Assembly (NCBI GenBank): GCA_022539475.1
Contig: VCMS01000460.1
Span: 1 to 28,000, forward strand
Direction: 5' to 3'
From: Gracilaria domingensis
Taxonomy: Eukaryota > Rhodophyta > Florideophyceae > Gracilariales > Gracilariaceae
Length of the DNA: 28,000 nt
Shown: one piece after another, positions 10,079 through 20,750 of the stretch
How the letters are laid out: each line of letters begins with the position of its first letter
Numbering within the stretch: position 1 is the first letter of the stretch
Translations under genes and position numbers: made by a program
Notes under the pieces: model-generated
Database searches by the model: none
What the model saw: the letters and a program-made list of their open reading frames with translations, nothing else
Told to the model about the DNA's origin: nothing

Positions 10079-11269
10079 TTCAATAGTCGGGACCACTGGC
10101 AGGAACTAAATTCCCACTACTCTAGGGGATCGGACCCCTGACTCCCGGAGACCCTCCGGGTGGGAAACGACTTCTGCAGTCTACCTCCTCCTGCGTCCCA
10201 GGAGAAGACGCCTTGCTCTCTACGAGGCGTCCAAAGGATGGTTAATGACCAAAGATATGCCTTCACCACTTAACCCAATCTGGCCTCTTGCAAGAACTTG
10301 CGCTACCTCGAAACTGCAGCTACTCTGACAAACCAAGGTAACCTCCTAATGAGCAGACAATAATGCCCACACGCGGCCTGATCCTGAAAAGAGGTCAGCC
10401 TTCGGTACGTCGCCTCCCCGCTCAACCGAGGTTGCACGGATCAAAAGCTCGTTTCGGTTTGCCTTCAACACAGATCAAGAACCCGACACAAAGTCAGCTC
10501 AACAACAACAAAGGTGAGCCACCCAAGTCCAACAGTGCGTCACGGCACCGTCCACTTCAGCACTCGCGGTACTACCAGATTTTCCGACCGACACCGTTAT
10601 CCGCCCCGAAGGACCGGTGGGAGCCCGCTAGACAGCACTCCCGCTTTGGTTCAAGCCGCCAGACTAACGTTCCCGATTGCTCGGATCAACCGCTCGTCGC
10701 TGGATCTCAGATGACAACCCCAAACGCTGAGCACACACAGTGCACAGACGTCAACAACTGCTGAGCACACACGCAGTGCACAGACTTCAACAACGAACGG
10801 TCCTCAACCTCTCGGATCACAACCTGCAACACGACGCGGGGATCCCAACAATAATAACAGAGGGAGACCAAACGAAACGGAAAGCGATCGACAACACGGG
10901 CAACAACGAGCGCCCAAAGACAATCACGATAGAGAATCAACGTCGAACCATTACCACCACAATGCCCTCAGGGAGGAACGCAAGACCGAAAGGAGAAGAT
11001 CAACACCAACCAACAACACGATCAACACACCCGACGCAACGACGAAGAGAAGGAGAAGGGAAAACAGCGAAGCGGGTGAATGGCGCTGAAGGAGAGCGGC
11101 GATAGACGAACGATAACGGCAGAGGTCAGCGGGGCTGGGCCCATAACCTGATGGAGGTTATAGCTGGAAAGGAAAGGTTGAGAGAAAGGATGGGGGAAAT
11201 GAAAGGAAGTTCGCCAGCTCTGGCTCGGAATTTACTTGGAGGCGCTCGAGTCACCGCTTATATAGAACT
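10079..11269. other. Unassigned; possible copia LTR remnant and short repeats
   Basis: This is where the copia 5' LTR and primer-binding site should be. I could not find TG...CA ends or a tRNA-complementary site. Small items seen: a hairpin AGGGG/CCCCT near 10123, a second hairpin CCCGGA/TCCGGG near 10144, a 34-bp tandem duplication (10726-10759 and 10760-10794, two to three differences), and a 7-bp stem ATAACCT/AGGTTAT at 11143-11161. The plus-strand frames here (for example 10363-10764) are rich in Ser, Asn, Gln and Arg and match no family I know. Confidence 0.35.
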
Positions 11270-11755
11270 AATTTGCGCAACCATCGCACAACTTCAACTC
11301 CAAGCATTACCTTAACCACTAGCTAAAGACCCTCAATACTACCAATCATCTTCTAACATAACATGGTAACACTCCCACAATATCATGGCAGCTTACAGCA
11401 ACAAAGCACAACAAAGCACAACAGTGCACAACAAGTTACGTGCCTACACATAACCATGACCATGCACAGATTCACATAGTGCCAACATACTGTAATCCTA
11501 CACGACACCATAACAGTTACGTACAAGCTCACCAACAACATCTCATCGCAAACTCATTCCAAGTCCTACGTCACCAGCAACACCACACTGTAATCCTCTT
11601 GACACCGCATCAACTCTAAACCATAGTTCCCAAGATACACCAAGCTGTCCTACATGTCCACGTACATACGTGTGTACCCTGTGCATCATGTACAGTATGC
11701 CAAGTGTACTAGCTACACACGTGTACCCCGAGAACAACCCATCAGTGCCACAACA
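11270..11755. other. Unassigned A/C-rich stretch with short direct repeats
   Basis: No gene recognised. There are short direct repeats (GCACAACAAA-like units at 11397-11435; ACTGTAATCCT near 11489 and 11588; AGTTACGT near 11432 and 11516). Confidence 0.35.
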
Positions 11756-11791
11756 CATTGTGGTTCGTACAAGCTTGTACGAACCACAATG
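11756..11791. repeat. 36-bp perfect palindrome
   Basis: CATTGTGGTTCGTACAAG is followed directly by its exact reverse complement with no spacer. It adjoins the fourth copy of the dispersed repeat (11797 onward), so it may mark an insertion boundary or element end. Confidence 0.95.
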
Positions 11792-11796
11792 CATGT

Positions 11797-11930
11797 GACC
11801 ATTTGCAGTAGCCAATCAGAAGCCCGTTTCACGTTGAGTTTGCGCAGAGGCGCATATGCGCTTTTCCAACGGCCCCCTTCAAAACAGCCCATGCTCCCGA
11901 GCACTTTTGCGCCTGTGTTCTCTTTCTGCT
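11797..11930 (+). repeat. Dispersed repeat, partial copy D
   Basis: ACCATTTGCAGTAGCCAATCA and the following CACGTTGAGTTTGCGCAGAG-type sequence match copy C at about 2848-2905 and, more loosely, copy A at 370-450. The match continues to about 11930 (CCTGTGTTCTC against CTTGTGTTCGC). Only about a fifth of the longer repeat is present. Confidence 0.6.
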
Positions 11931-12340
11931 AGTTAGCAGTCCAAAAATACTAGTTTCGAGATGCTAGTTTTTCATATGTTAAATTGCACTTTCTGTAGCT
12001 TCCATTCGGAGGAAAAACTAGAGAAAACTACGACTAATGAATAATTCTGAGGTATGCTGAAATATGCTATGTTTTTTATACTAGACAGCTAAAACTAGCA
12101 AGTATGAAAGATGACAGAACCGTACTTCCAGTCCTTCACTTTTGCTAGTGCTCTAGGTGAGTGGGTCCATTCGGGTGGTCTACCAACGGACCACATGGGA
12201 ATCCCAGAGAAAGGACCAGTCTGGACCGAACGCAGCCAGCCTCCGAGAATACTACGGCTAGAACATTCATTTCCTGCAGTACCCCCTGAGCACCACCAAC
12301 GCAACCGCCTATCCTCAAAACACCATGATCAAACCCAGAA
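11931..12340. other. Unassigned AT-rich stretch
   Basis: The part at 11935-12105 is AT-rich with repeated CTAGTTTT/AAAACTAG words. The rest has open frames on both strands (about 70-110 codons) with no recognisable domain. Confidence 0.3.
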
Positions 12341-12864
12341 CTCATCTTCACAACTTCTTCATCGGCTGTTGCATGTAACCTCTTCCTTCGCACAGTCCAC
12401 ATACCTCAATCGCATCACCACAGAAAGCCGTAAACGGACACAAAGTTAGTAGCCATACTCAGAACAACCAAGAAACGTCTCTTCGATACCTGAACCTCTT
12501 ACCTCTCCATCTCTTTCAGTCCCAATCACCGTCCACATACTTTCATCGCGGCACTGCACAGAAACACACACTGAAACACAGTTAGTACCCATAGCACACA
12601 CACAAACCTTTCAATGCGATATCTCCCTACCTTTTCAAATTCCCCAGTTCTCGTATCCAAACACACCTTCACGTCCCTATTCAAGAATCAAGACCCCGCA
12701 AGAAGCAGTAGTGAAACACACAGTTAGCAATCAGATAATACACACGAACTTTTTCTCGATTCATTCGTGTTACATACCGCTCCATGTCTTCCAGTCCGCT
12801 AATGCGACATATTCACCCTCCACTGCTTCACGATCCACCTTAAACGCCTCCCCAGAGAGGTGAA

Positions 12865-13285
12865 TTGATGTCCGGATGATATTCCCAAGATAACCCATAT
12901 TAGAATTACGAAACCTGAAGATGTCCATTTGATCTCCTCAAGATGTCCATATGATGTACGTAAATGATGCTCAGATGCTGCATGAAGTATATCCAAATGA
13001 TAACCGCCTGATACGCATATGATGTACGAAGAGATGTCCATTGGATTCTGTGATGTTCAAATGATGCACCATAGATTTCCGGACATACCTGGGACATATC
13101 TTCGTGCATCATATGAATATCTTTGGAATAGTTTTTGTACATCCAAAGGACATGTAAAGGGCATCAAATAGGCGCATCCAACGGGGTACCACGGCGTATC
13201 ATTGGGATATCCTGGATGCGCAGAAGATATCCCACTGATATCCTATAGATGTCCAGAAATTTCATCCGATAGGCATCCATTGCGC
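12865..13285. repeat. Degenerate GATGTCCA/ATGAT short-repeat block
   Basis: A block of about 420 bp made of variations on GATGTCCATATGAT and GATATCC with spacers of a few bases. It separates two parts of the ~138-bp array and looks like an insertion or local expansion within one unit. No coding function. Confidence 0.55.
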
Positions 13286-13365
13286 ATCACTTTAGCTCAC
13301 AGGTCTCCTAATGCGACAAATTCACCCTTCACTGCTTCACGATCCATGTTTTCTAGAGTTTTGAC

Positions 13366-13411
13366 CCATGTTGAATAAGAAAGTGAACGTTCCCGTTCCT
13401 ATTTAACATGG
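13366..13411. repeat. 46-bp imperfect palindrome
   Basis: CCATGTT...AACATGG, centred on GAACGTTC between 13388 and 13389, with several mismatched pairs between the arms. It lies inside one unit of the tandem array and looks like an insertion there. Confidence 0.7.
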
Positions 13412-13640
13412 ATCGAAAATATGCAAGCAGTAACTGGATACACAGTTAGTACATATACAACAAAGGTAAAACTCTCCTCGTTAAGTTATTGTCACATACC
13501 TCTCCATGTCTTCCAGTACTGATAATGCGACACCTTCACGGTCTATCATTCCACCATCTACCCTCAACGCCCCCCCTGCGCCACAGTTTCCAAGCCAATT
13601 CAATGGACGACACAAAGTTCACTAAGCCAGAACTAAAACC

Positions 13641-13831
13641 AAACCAAGCTGTTAGTCATTAGAACCTCGCTAGTTAAGTTCTACAAGCGTCTCCAGTGAG
13701 AATTGTAGTACATTTATCACTCGAATCGCCTCTTAGAGCGTAATTAGCGACGTACCTTACGAGCGCGCACATGCGTTCCTAGAACCTTTGCTCGCTCTCC
13801 GTAAATCGCTTGCGTCAAACGTGGTCAGCAA
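13641..13831. other. Unassigned, left of the paired palindromes
   Basis: No gene or repeat recognised. It leads directly into the paired palindromes that I take as a possible left boundary of the transposon region. Confidence 0.3.
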
Positions 13832-13887
13832 GAACTAGATCCCATGACAACCGTAGATATATCTACGGTTGTCATGGGATCTAGTTC
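13832..13887. repeat. 56-bp perfect palindrome
   Basis: GAACTAGATCCCATGACAAC and the next eight bases are followed without spacer by their exact reverse complement; the centre lies between 13859 and 13860. It shares its last base with the next palindrome. Confidence 0.97.
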
Positions 13888-13936
13888 ATACTGGTACGGT
13901 TGGCACTCTATATAGAGTGCCAACCGTACCAGTATG
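13887..13936. repeat. 50-bp perfect palindrome
   Basis: CATACTGGTACGGTTGGCAC plus CTCTAT, then the exact reverse complement; the centre lies between 13911 and 13912. It abuts the 56-bp palindrome, so 105 consecutive bases are made of two perfect hairpins of unrelated sequence. About 400 bp further on begins the proline/serine-rich lead-in of the transposase. The word ACTCGCATGATCTG occurs just right of it (about 13939) and again near 14062. Confidence 0.97.
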
Positions 13937-14546
13937 TCACTCGCATGATCTGTATAATAGTCTTTCGCTCGTTATTCGTACATCGCTCGCATCGAACTAG
14001 GTGAGAAACAAATAAGATCGCAGTAAGTCGAAACCGTTACGTGTTTCACGTAGCTGTATGGAACTCGCATGATCTGGAAGATAATGTGTCGCAGAGAAGT
14101 GCCATGATCAGAGCTTGCATCGCACTGGTCAGGCCCGTGCCATGGCACTCTCCTGATTTCTTTAGTGCAACACTATCCACATCTAGTGTAGAGCTCACGC
14201 CGGCAGCAAAGTATGGGCTCAAAAATTTAGGAATGTTTTCAGTTTTTCGCAATTCCTTCTCTCCTCGACGTACCCATCTCCTATCGTGATGTACGTAAAC
14301 CATCACATGCATGGCACCGATTGGACTGTTCCTATATTCTCCCCCACACGGTAGGGCAACAATTTCCTACAAGTTGCAACACTGCACCTTAGACCTCCGC
14401 TCCTCACCTCCAACGTTCCAACCAACCGCGTCCCCCCCCCTCCTCGCCCTACTGCATCATGTACATATGTTGCTTCCCCCGCTGCGCCTTTCACACAGAC
14501 TCTATAGCCTCCCTCGCGCAACATCAGAAACGTTGCAGGCACCGGC
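13937..14546. other. Leader region of the transposon gene
   Basis: Apart from the direct repeat ACTCGCATGATCTG (near 13939 and 14062) and a C-rich stretch (14400-14540), no feature is recognised. It probably holds the promoter and 5' leader of the transposase gene; an 80-codon frame at 14311-14550 could encode part of its N-terminus. Confidence 0.3.
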
Positions 14547-17500
14547 ATGACCCAAACCCTTTTCTCACTCCTGCAGCCCCCCGCGGTTCCCTCTTCCCCC
14601 CCTCGAGCGAAACGTAGCCGACTCAGCAGTACCAAACCCCCTCTCTCTTGTCCCTCCAACCGGCCTTTTGATAATGTAGCACTCGCCACTGACGAACCGT
14701 ATGAAGAACAGCAGCTCGCTCTCTCCATACGTTCTTCTGACGCAGCACAGCTAGCTACACCACAACCCCCATTCAATTCTCAGTCCCTCTCTTTAGGTTC
14801 CGGTCATGCCCTCTCTCCGCCCGCTTCAAGATATAACATTCAAAATCTCGTCACATACATTTCCTCCATCACCACGAAACTCGGAAAGCGAGTTGCTCCG
14901 CAGACGAGCTTATCAACATTCTCAGGCAGTCTAACTTTTCCCCCTCTCTTTTCCAAACCTCCATGACCTCCGCTTCTGAGTGTCTCAAACTACACTCCAA
15001 AATCTTTGAAGAGACCGTGAGCTCCATCGGCTTCACCTCCACCACCATTCACGATAACGACCGTCAGTTCTCTGCCTTCCTCTATGTAAAGCACCCCATT
15101 CAAGTCCTTCAACAACAACTTCGGCTAGCATCCCATGAGAACGCCTTCTTTCACCCAATTCACCACGCCTCCGGCACAGGAACCGACGCACTTGCGCATC
15201 CCATGGCCTCCAAACTCGGACATGACGTCGTTCCCGCTCTGAAAAAGCACATCGCACATTCTCCAAACCCAGGCGTCATCTGGCATGATCCCACCACTAC
15301 TGGTATAGATTCCTTCATCGGCATGCTTCAACTCTACTCCGATAAGTCCTGCACCACGCTAAAAAGCTCCTCTGTCACATCATACCCCCTCCATATTACG
15401 TTTCTCAACTTCAAGGACTCTTTCCGCAGAAAATGTATCACACACCACCACACTCTCGTCGGCTACTTTCCCAATTTCTTTAAATCCTCCTTCCCCGATT
15501 CTTCCTCCGCCGACACCGACTCTTTGGAAATCGGCCCTTTGCCGTCGAACATAACTCGCGTTGTGCGCATGGAGCTCATCCAGAAGTTCTTGGAAAGTAT
15601 ACTCAAACCTCTGTACGACATATGCAAAAAAGGATTCCACTTCAGAGACGCCATGGGAGTCCTTCGACAGTGCCATCCCATCATCGTTAACTATAGCACT
15701 GACATTCCCGAAGCAAAGGACATTCCCGCTGTCCTCCACGGCACGAAACCAAACAAGCCCTGTCATAGATGCCTTATCCCTCGTTCACAACTCAACGTCT
15801 ATCAAGCCATTCTCAACGAATGAACTGTATCCCACACCTCTGCAACGAGAAAAAAACACCAAGATCTACTTGATGGCGCTGAACAGGCTCTGCTCTCCCG
15901 CAGACCTCGAGTGGCAAGGACCCTGAAAAATGAAGCTGTTGAACTACTCCAAACCACCTCCTTATCCACTTGCAAGTCCTTTCTCGAATCATTCCCTATG
16001 CTCAATGTCTCCAAGCTGCTCACTCCTTACTCAATCTTCTCCTTCGAGCCCTTTCATAACTTTCATCTCGGAATCTCCAAACTCATCAAACACGCCTCGA
16101 TTGAACGCCTCAAGTCCGATTCGTTTCACACTTCTGTTGGTTCTCAGGGAAACCCGAGGTCTTTCAAGACCGTTCGAACTTCTATTCTTAGCCATGACAA
16201 CGCAATTCTCGCCGACATTGAGCGCTCTTATCCGGCATCCGGACTTCACATCGACTTCTCCACATCCGAAAAAGGAAAATTCTCAACGGTTTCTTCACAA
16301 CAGACGGCATCAGGGGTATGTTGGAAGCCAAGGACTACCGTTCCCTTGATATGGTCTTCCCTTTCATTTGCGCTTTCTCTGACCGCTGTTGTGGTGAGGA
16401 ATACTCCCCCCCTATTACCACTGTGTTCACATCCTACGTTGACCTTGTCAACAACGTCCTTCGCAACAATACCACTACAGAATGGACGGAGCATCGCATA
16501 GATGCGTTGGAAACTATGATCAAGAACTTCAAGTTTCACACAGTCTCCATTCTCGGCCCGTATCAAGCCTCCAACTTTCGTATTCTTAAGTTCCACCTCC
16601 TTGAGCACATCATTCCAGACATTCGGCGATACGGAGGCCTGCACTTCGGCGATACAGGCGTGTACGAACATGCTCATCTTCTCTTCAAGAACCATTATCG
16701 TCGAACTTCTCGAAGGCGAACTACAGCTCATAAGGAAACGGTGAACGCCATTCAAGAGTCGCAGGACTATTTGCAAACCCTTTTGGTCAGAAGTCACTTC
16801 TCTGTCTCCTCCAACTCTCGCAGCCCTTCCATCAACCGCTTTCCGGCCATGGTTCGCGACGGTAACTCCTTCTCACTCTTTGACATCATCACAGCTGACA
16901 AGTACCTACGATCGCATCCACATGTATCTTCTTCGGCTCTGGCAGAACTTTTCTCGACAACCACACTGCAGTTAATCAACCAAATATCTCGCGACGCTCT
17001 CACCTCCTTCCGCACTTTTTTTGTAGAAACCATTCAACAGATGAAGAATCCTCACGACATCAAACTCACTGTCGTTAATTCTGCATACATTCTTAGCGGC
17101 TACTGCCACTCTTTCGATGATTACGATCGGGATCTTTGATGCATAAGACTGAGAAAGCCCGATGTACAACTATGTAAACGCATCTTCGCTTTGACCTCCT
17201 TCGGGACTTCCAAGTTGCCTAAGTTCTCCACGGTTCTCATGCACGGAACAGCCCCTCCCAACTGTACGTTTTCCACAGCGTGGGTATGCAACGTATTTGC
17301 ATTGCTTCGCATCAGGGACAAGACCTTAGACAAATCTGAATCGGAGCTCGCTTTCGTTCGTTTCTTCGAAGTGACGGAGCCCTTGGATAACGTTGATAAA
17401 ACTCTGAACTGTATATCACTCCGTTGGGCCACCGACGACGAGCGTGATCACACCGTGCATCCAAGTACGTCAAGGATAAAACCTTGTTCTGCTACGGTCT

Positions 17501-17676
17501 CTCCTTGATTCGGGCTTATCCCGTTCTCCTCAATCAAAGGCTCCATACATGTCATTCGCCAAAACTATCCTGCCCGTCCATTTTTTCCTCCCCTTGACTG
17601 GCAATTCCATCGTTTCTACATTGACAGATTCTATCGTAACCCTTTCGTCCACATTCATCATACTCGTACTACGTGA
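14547..17676 (+). pseudogene. CMC/Plavaka-like DDE transposase
   Basis: A Ser/Pro-rich, probably disordered N-terminus (14547-14900) leads after a frame change near 14890 into the conserved part. That part holds LYSDKS (first catalytic Asp, codon at 15341), HPIIVNYSTDIPEAK (second Asp, codon at 15701), a CHRC metal-binding pair right after it, FEPFHNFHLGISKLIKH (the His-rich box) and, in the next frame, FKFHTVSILG, ILKFHLLEHIIPDI and DTGVYEHAHLLFKNHYR (catalytic Glu). The C-terminal stretch WVCNVFALLRIRDK, ELAFVRFFEV and DWQFHRFYIDRF also fits Plavaka-type enzymes. The frame changes once near 16278, and TGA codons at 15821, 17137 and 17506 interrupt otherwise continuous frames; the end is TGA at 17674-17676. 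The enzyme would cut and paste the element. Its 3' end faces the 3' end of the next gene 28 bp away. Confidence 0.75.
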
Positions 17677-17704
17677 CATTCTTAACATAAACTGTTCATG
17701 TATT

Positions 17705-20238
17705 TTAGATATTATCCTCCTCGTCTTCCATCTCGTGCTCATCGTCCACGCCTCCCCCGTCTCGTTCCCTACCTTGTTCCCAGACATTCGGATTACAATC
17801 GATCACATTATTATCTCGGATTTCATCGATTGCTCTCATAGGGGAGTATACGCGATTGCGTGGGTCACAATACCCAATATAGCAATCCAATACGGCTCCA
17901 AGATGTTCCGTAATCTCTTCCACGAATACATCTTCTCAAACAGCTAGATATAGCTTCTTCGTAGACGGTATCCAGTATGCCACAGTTCCCACACGGTCAT
18001 CATTTTCATGGGGTGGATCTTGAGCCATTGAGTCGTTCCTCAACTCGGTCCCAAACTTCTGCTCCATTTTCATTCGTACAGCCATCAGTATACTTTCCAA
18101 TGCCTGTGCAACATACTTTCCGAAAAGGTTGGAGAACAACACCTGACTTTTACCCCCCCGCCCTCCTTCAAACTTTGTAGCTCGAACAACAGACGCGATC
18201 CAAGCGTCGAGACGCGCCAACTGCACTATTATGCCATCCACTGGGTCCTTGTCTCGCTCATTTATCGAATCCTTTTGGTTCACATCGAAACCCAGAAACT
18301 CCTGTAAGACCTATAGGCTTAGAACGTTTCTAAACAGCAAGTCTTGCGGCTTGTTCTCTTCGCCACGGATTTTGAACCCGGAAAATGATATGTCCTCTCT
18401 TTTTCATGTTCTCCATGTAGAGAGAATCTCACACCCTTTTGCATCTAGCGGCAGAAGCTTCTCCCGTAGTTCCTCCGCTTGTTTTAGGTACATTTTCCTC
18501 TCTCTCTCATGAGATTGTGTCTTCACCAACATGTCATACTCTAGCCCCATCAACAACTTCTCCTTCGCATGGCGTTTTCGAACCCCGACCGCATCGCTCA
18601 AGGCCTGCGTCAACCTCTTCCGTAAGCACATGTCGCTGGCCAGCTGTCTGATGCAGTCTTCTTCCATCTTCATCTCCGAGATGGATTCCCAACGAGGTTT
18701 CATTACCTCCGTCTCCACGATTTGCATCAGCAAGTTATGACCCGTACCACAAATTGATGGAGTATACGCTCTCAACTCCATCGCGACCTCCAGTGGACAG
18801 CGTGGAACAATCTCTTTCCCATCAGCGACTAGGACACTATATTCAGTCTCAGGTTCGAGTGTCTCACTTCGATTCCCCCAGTTTCTCGCCAGTGAACTCA
18901 TCTCGAGGTACAATTTCCTCGTCTCGTCTTTCGCGTATCGCAGTATGGACTCGTATACTGTCTTCGCTACCCCTACATACGCGTCGTTCACATCAATCTC
19001 GTATCTTTTCCTTCCTCTGTGCGAATCACGCTTACTCCGTGTTGCTCCTCGCTTCAGTGCCTCTCGAAGTGATTGGATTCGAACATCTTGCTCCTACACT
19101 TTTAGCTCTGGTTCCGTCACGCTTTTCTGTGCTATTCTTACGCTCATCTTCAGACTTTGATTATCCTCGGTTACTCGAAAGAGATCCGCTTTCAAGTCTC
19201 CAATCTTGTCCAACAGCTGTAGCGTGGCGTTAGGTTTTCATCTTCTTCACCTTCTTCTTCCACACCAGCAAGAGCACGAGATGGAAGCGTACGGTTAATT
19301 TTCCGGCGACCTGCCACATTACGACCCCTTTCGTTCTAAGTCTCTCTTGGTAATTCTGACTCCAACTCTGTCCGTTCCCTACGCATCTCGCCAAAAGAAA
19401 TCGAGTTCGAACCCTTCCTTCTCATTTGGTTGAACCTATTCTGCGATGGTACGACCGTACGAGGAGCAGGCTGTATCTCGTCGACTTCTTCAGGAAGGTC
19501 CTCGTTCGTACGACGTTCGGAATGAATGGAATCGTTTCCATCCCGGAAACTCTTCCGCTACGGTGCAGGCGCACGTACAGAGGACTGTATATTATCGACT
19601 TCTTCCTCGTCACTAGCACGATCGGCATGAAGGGAATCCTTCCGAATTTTGATCTCCCTTCGCGATGTTGCGAGCGCACGTACATTGGGCGGTATATCAT
19701 CGGCTTCTTCTTCGTCCCTACTACGTAGAGGTTGAATGGAATCGTTTGTAATGTGCCTCGTCCTACCTGGTGAGATTGCTCTTTCATGTCTGTCCAACTC
19801 TTCTTCGATGACATTGTTTCTCAAATTTCTTGTCCGTGTTCCTTTCGCTCTCGTACGTCTCTCCCCACCATTCTCTTCCAGACTCGCATCATTGATTATT
19901 CTTGGCACTTCTTCTGCAGAAATGTGTCGTGTAACTCGCCCTCCCACTGAGCTGTGATGTAGTAACATTACTTCGCTCTCTGTCACTTCTATTGTGGTCG
20001 TACTAACACTCAGCTTCGGTTTCGGTTTTACCTTCGAAGCCCCGAGTGCTGACTTCGAAACAGACTTCTTTCCAGTAAGCCCGACACGGGGAGCTCGTCG
20101 TCGAGTACTTCTTCGGGTCGCGGCAGGCGGAGGGTTCTTGCGCTTAGCGACGCCAATACCATATCGCGGGATTGTTTGGGATCCCTTCGTCTCCCGGTCG
20201 TCCGCGTTGCTGGACTTTTGTGGAGCTATGATTTCGCT
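17705..20238 (-). pseudogene. Basic/acidic coiled-coil protein of unknown function
   Basis: I do not recognise the family. A single minus-strand reading runs from about 20238 to TAA at 17705, broken by TAG (19558, 19336, 19094, 18311), TGA (18404, 17936) and one frame change near 19240. The N-terminus is Lys/Arg/Pro-rich (KRKNPPPAATRRSTRRRAPR), suggesting nuclear import or DNA binding. Then come three acidic repeats of about 36 residues (19450-19776), an EEEGEEDE patch, and a long region rich in Leu, Glu, Lys and Arg (LLDKIGDLKADLFRV, DVRIQSLREALKR) that should form coiled coil. The C-terminus is acidic (DDEHEMEDEEDNI). No start codon is certain; the ATG near 19968 is the first in this frame. 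It converges with the transposase, as expected for a second gene of the same transposon. Confidence 0.6.
19450..19776 (-). repeat. Three ~36-residue repeats within the coiled-coil protein
   Basis: The repeats cover 19669-19776, 19564-19668 and 19450-19563. Each has a basic stretch, a D-S-I/L core, an acidic run (EEEADDI, EEEVDNI, LPEEVDEI) and ends near VRA or PRT. The first two are cleanest; the third contains the TAG at 19558. The repeats are visible in protein and more weakly in DNA, so the duplication is not recent. Confidence 0.7.
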
Positions 20239-20750
20239 TCAAAATCGTGTGAAAAGGAAGGGATTATGTTCGGATTATGGAGTGGGGAAACGGAAGCTTC
20301 TGGAGTTCTGCTCGTAGTGTGGGGTGAAAAAGCGGAAGGGGGAAAGCTTTTGAACCCTTTGCAGCAGGTGATGGAGACCTTCAGTGGTTCTTGAGCCATG
20401 AGTGAGCTGATACATTTCTGTGGCAGACATTCATGCCAATTTTCCACATTTCACATGGCCGTATTTTTCATTGGCTATTTTCTATATGCCAGATCCGTCT
20501 GTCGGGTCCCTTCATGATGAAGGTCCTCTGTTACTGGGTCCAATCTCCCGGTTGTGAGTTGTTAGTTCTGAGGTGTTGCTTTTGAGGTGGTAGCTCTGGC
20601 CGCTGTGGAGTATTCTTAGTAGCTCTTTGCTTAGCACGACAATGTGTCCTTGTGCCACGTTGTCGATTACTGCAACAAGAGGTTTACTGGAATGATGAAA
20701 GCATTCAATAAATGAGGCAGTAGTTATGAAATACACTACAGCAGTTTGTA
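20239..20750. other. Intergenic stretch between the two minus-strand genes
   Basis: No gene recognised. It should contain the promoter of the coiled-coil gene (minus strand) and the 3' flank of the methyltransferase-SET gene. A short minus-strand frame (20226-20447) could be an upstream exon of the coiled-coil gene but shows no splice evidence. Confidence 0.3.

Larger units (their letters stand above)
12341..13640 (-). repeat. Tandem array of diverged ~138-bp units
   Basis: Units can be phased on two words: ACATAC/ACATAT (12399, 12535, 12809, with ACAAAT at about 13313) and GTTAGTA/GTTAGCA (12445, 12581, 12723, 13445), giving steps of 136 to 142 bp. Other conserved words are CTCCATGTCTTCCAGT (near 12780, 13503) and ACTGCTTCACGATCC (near 12823, 13330). 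The array is interrupted by the short-repeat block at 12865-13285. Read on the minus strand each unit has GTATGT and, about 50 bp on, TACTAAC, the words of a strong intron donor and branch point, with an AG downstream in some units. Short open stretches (DREAVEGEYVALADW-like) recur, but no long protein results. It may be an expanded exon/intron unit or a satellite. Confidence 0.55.

Noticed and set aside
9796..10141. Frames rich in Gln/Asn or Leu/Val/Cys over the CAA repeat
   Set aside because: They are translations of a microsatellite and change identity with frame.
12341..13640. CRISPR-like array
   Set aside because: Units diverge along their whole length, with no short identical repeats separated by unique spacers, in a eukaryotic setting.
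14046..14776. Minus-strand frames of 88 and 157 codons opposite the transposase leader
   Set aside because: Gly/Val/Arg-rich translations antisense to the C-rich leader and disordered N-terminus; no domain seen.
19065..19095. tRNA-like B-box word (GTTCGAATCC on the minus strand)
   Set aside because: No matching T-stem, acceptor stem or A box around it, and it lies inside the coiled-coil reading frame.
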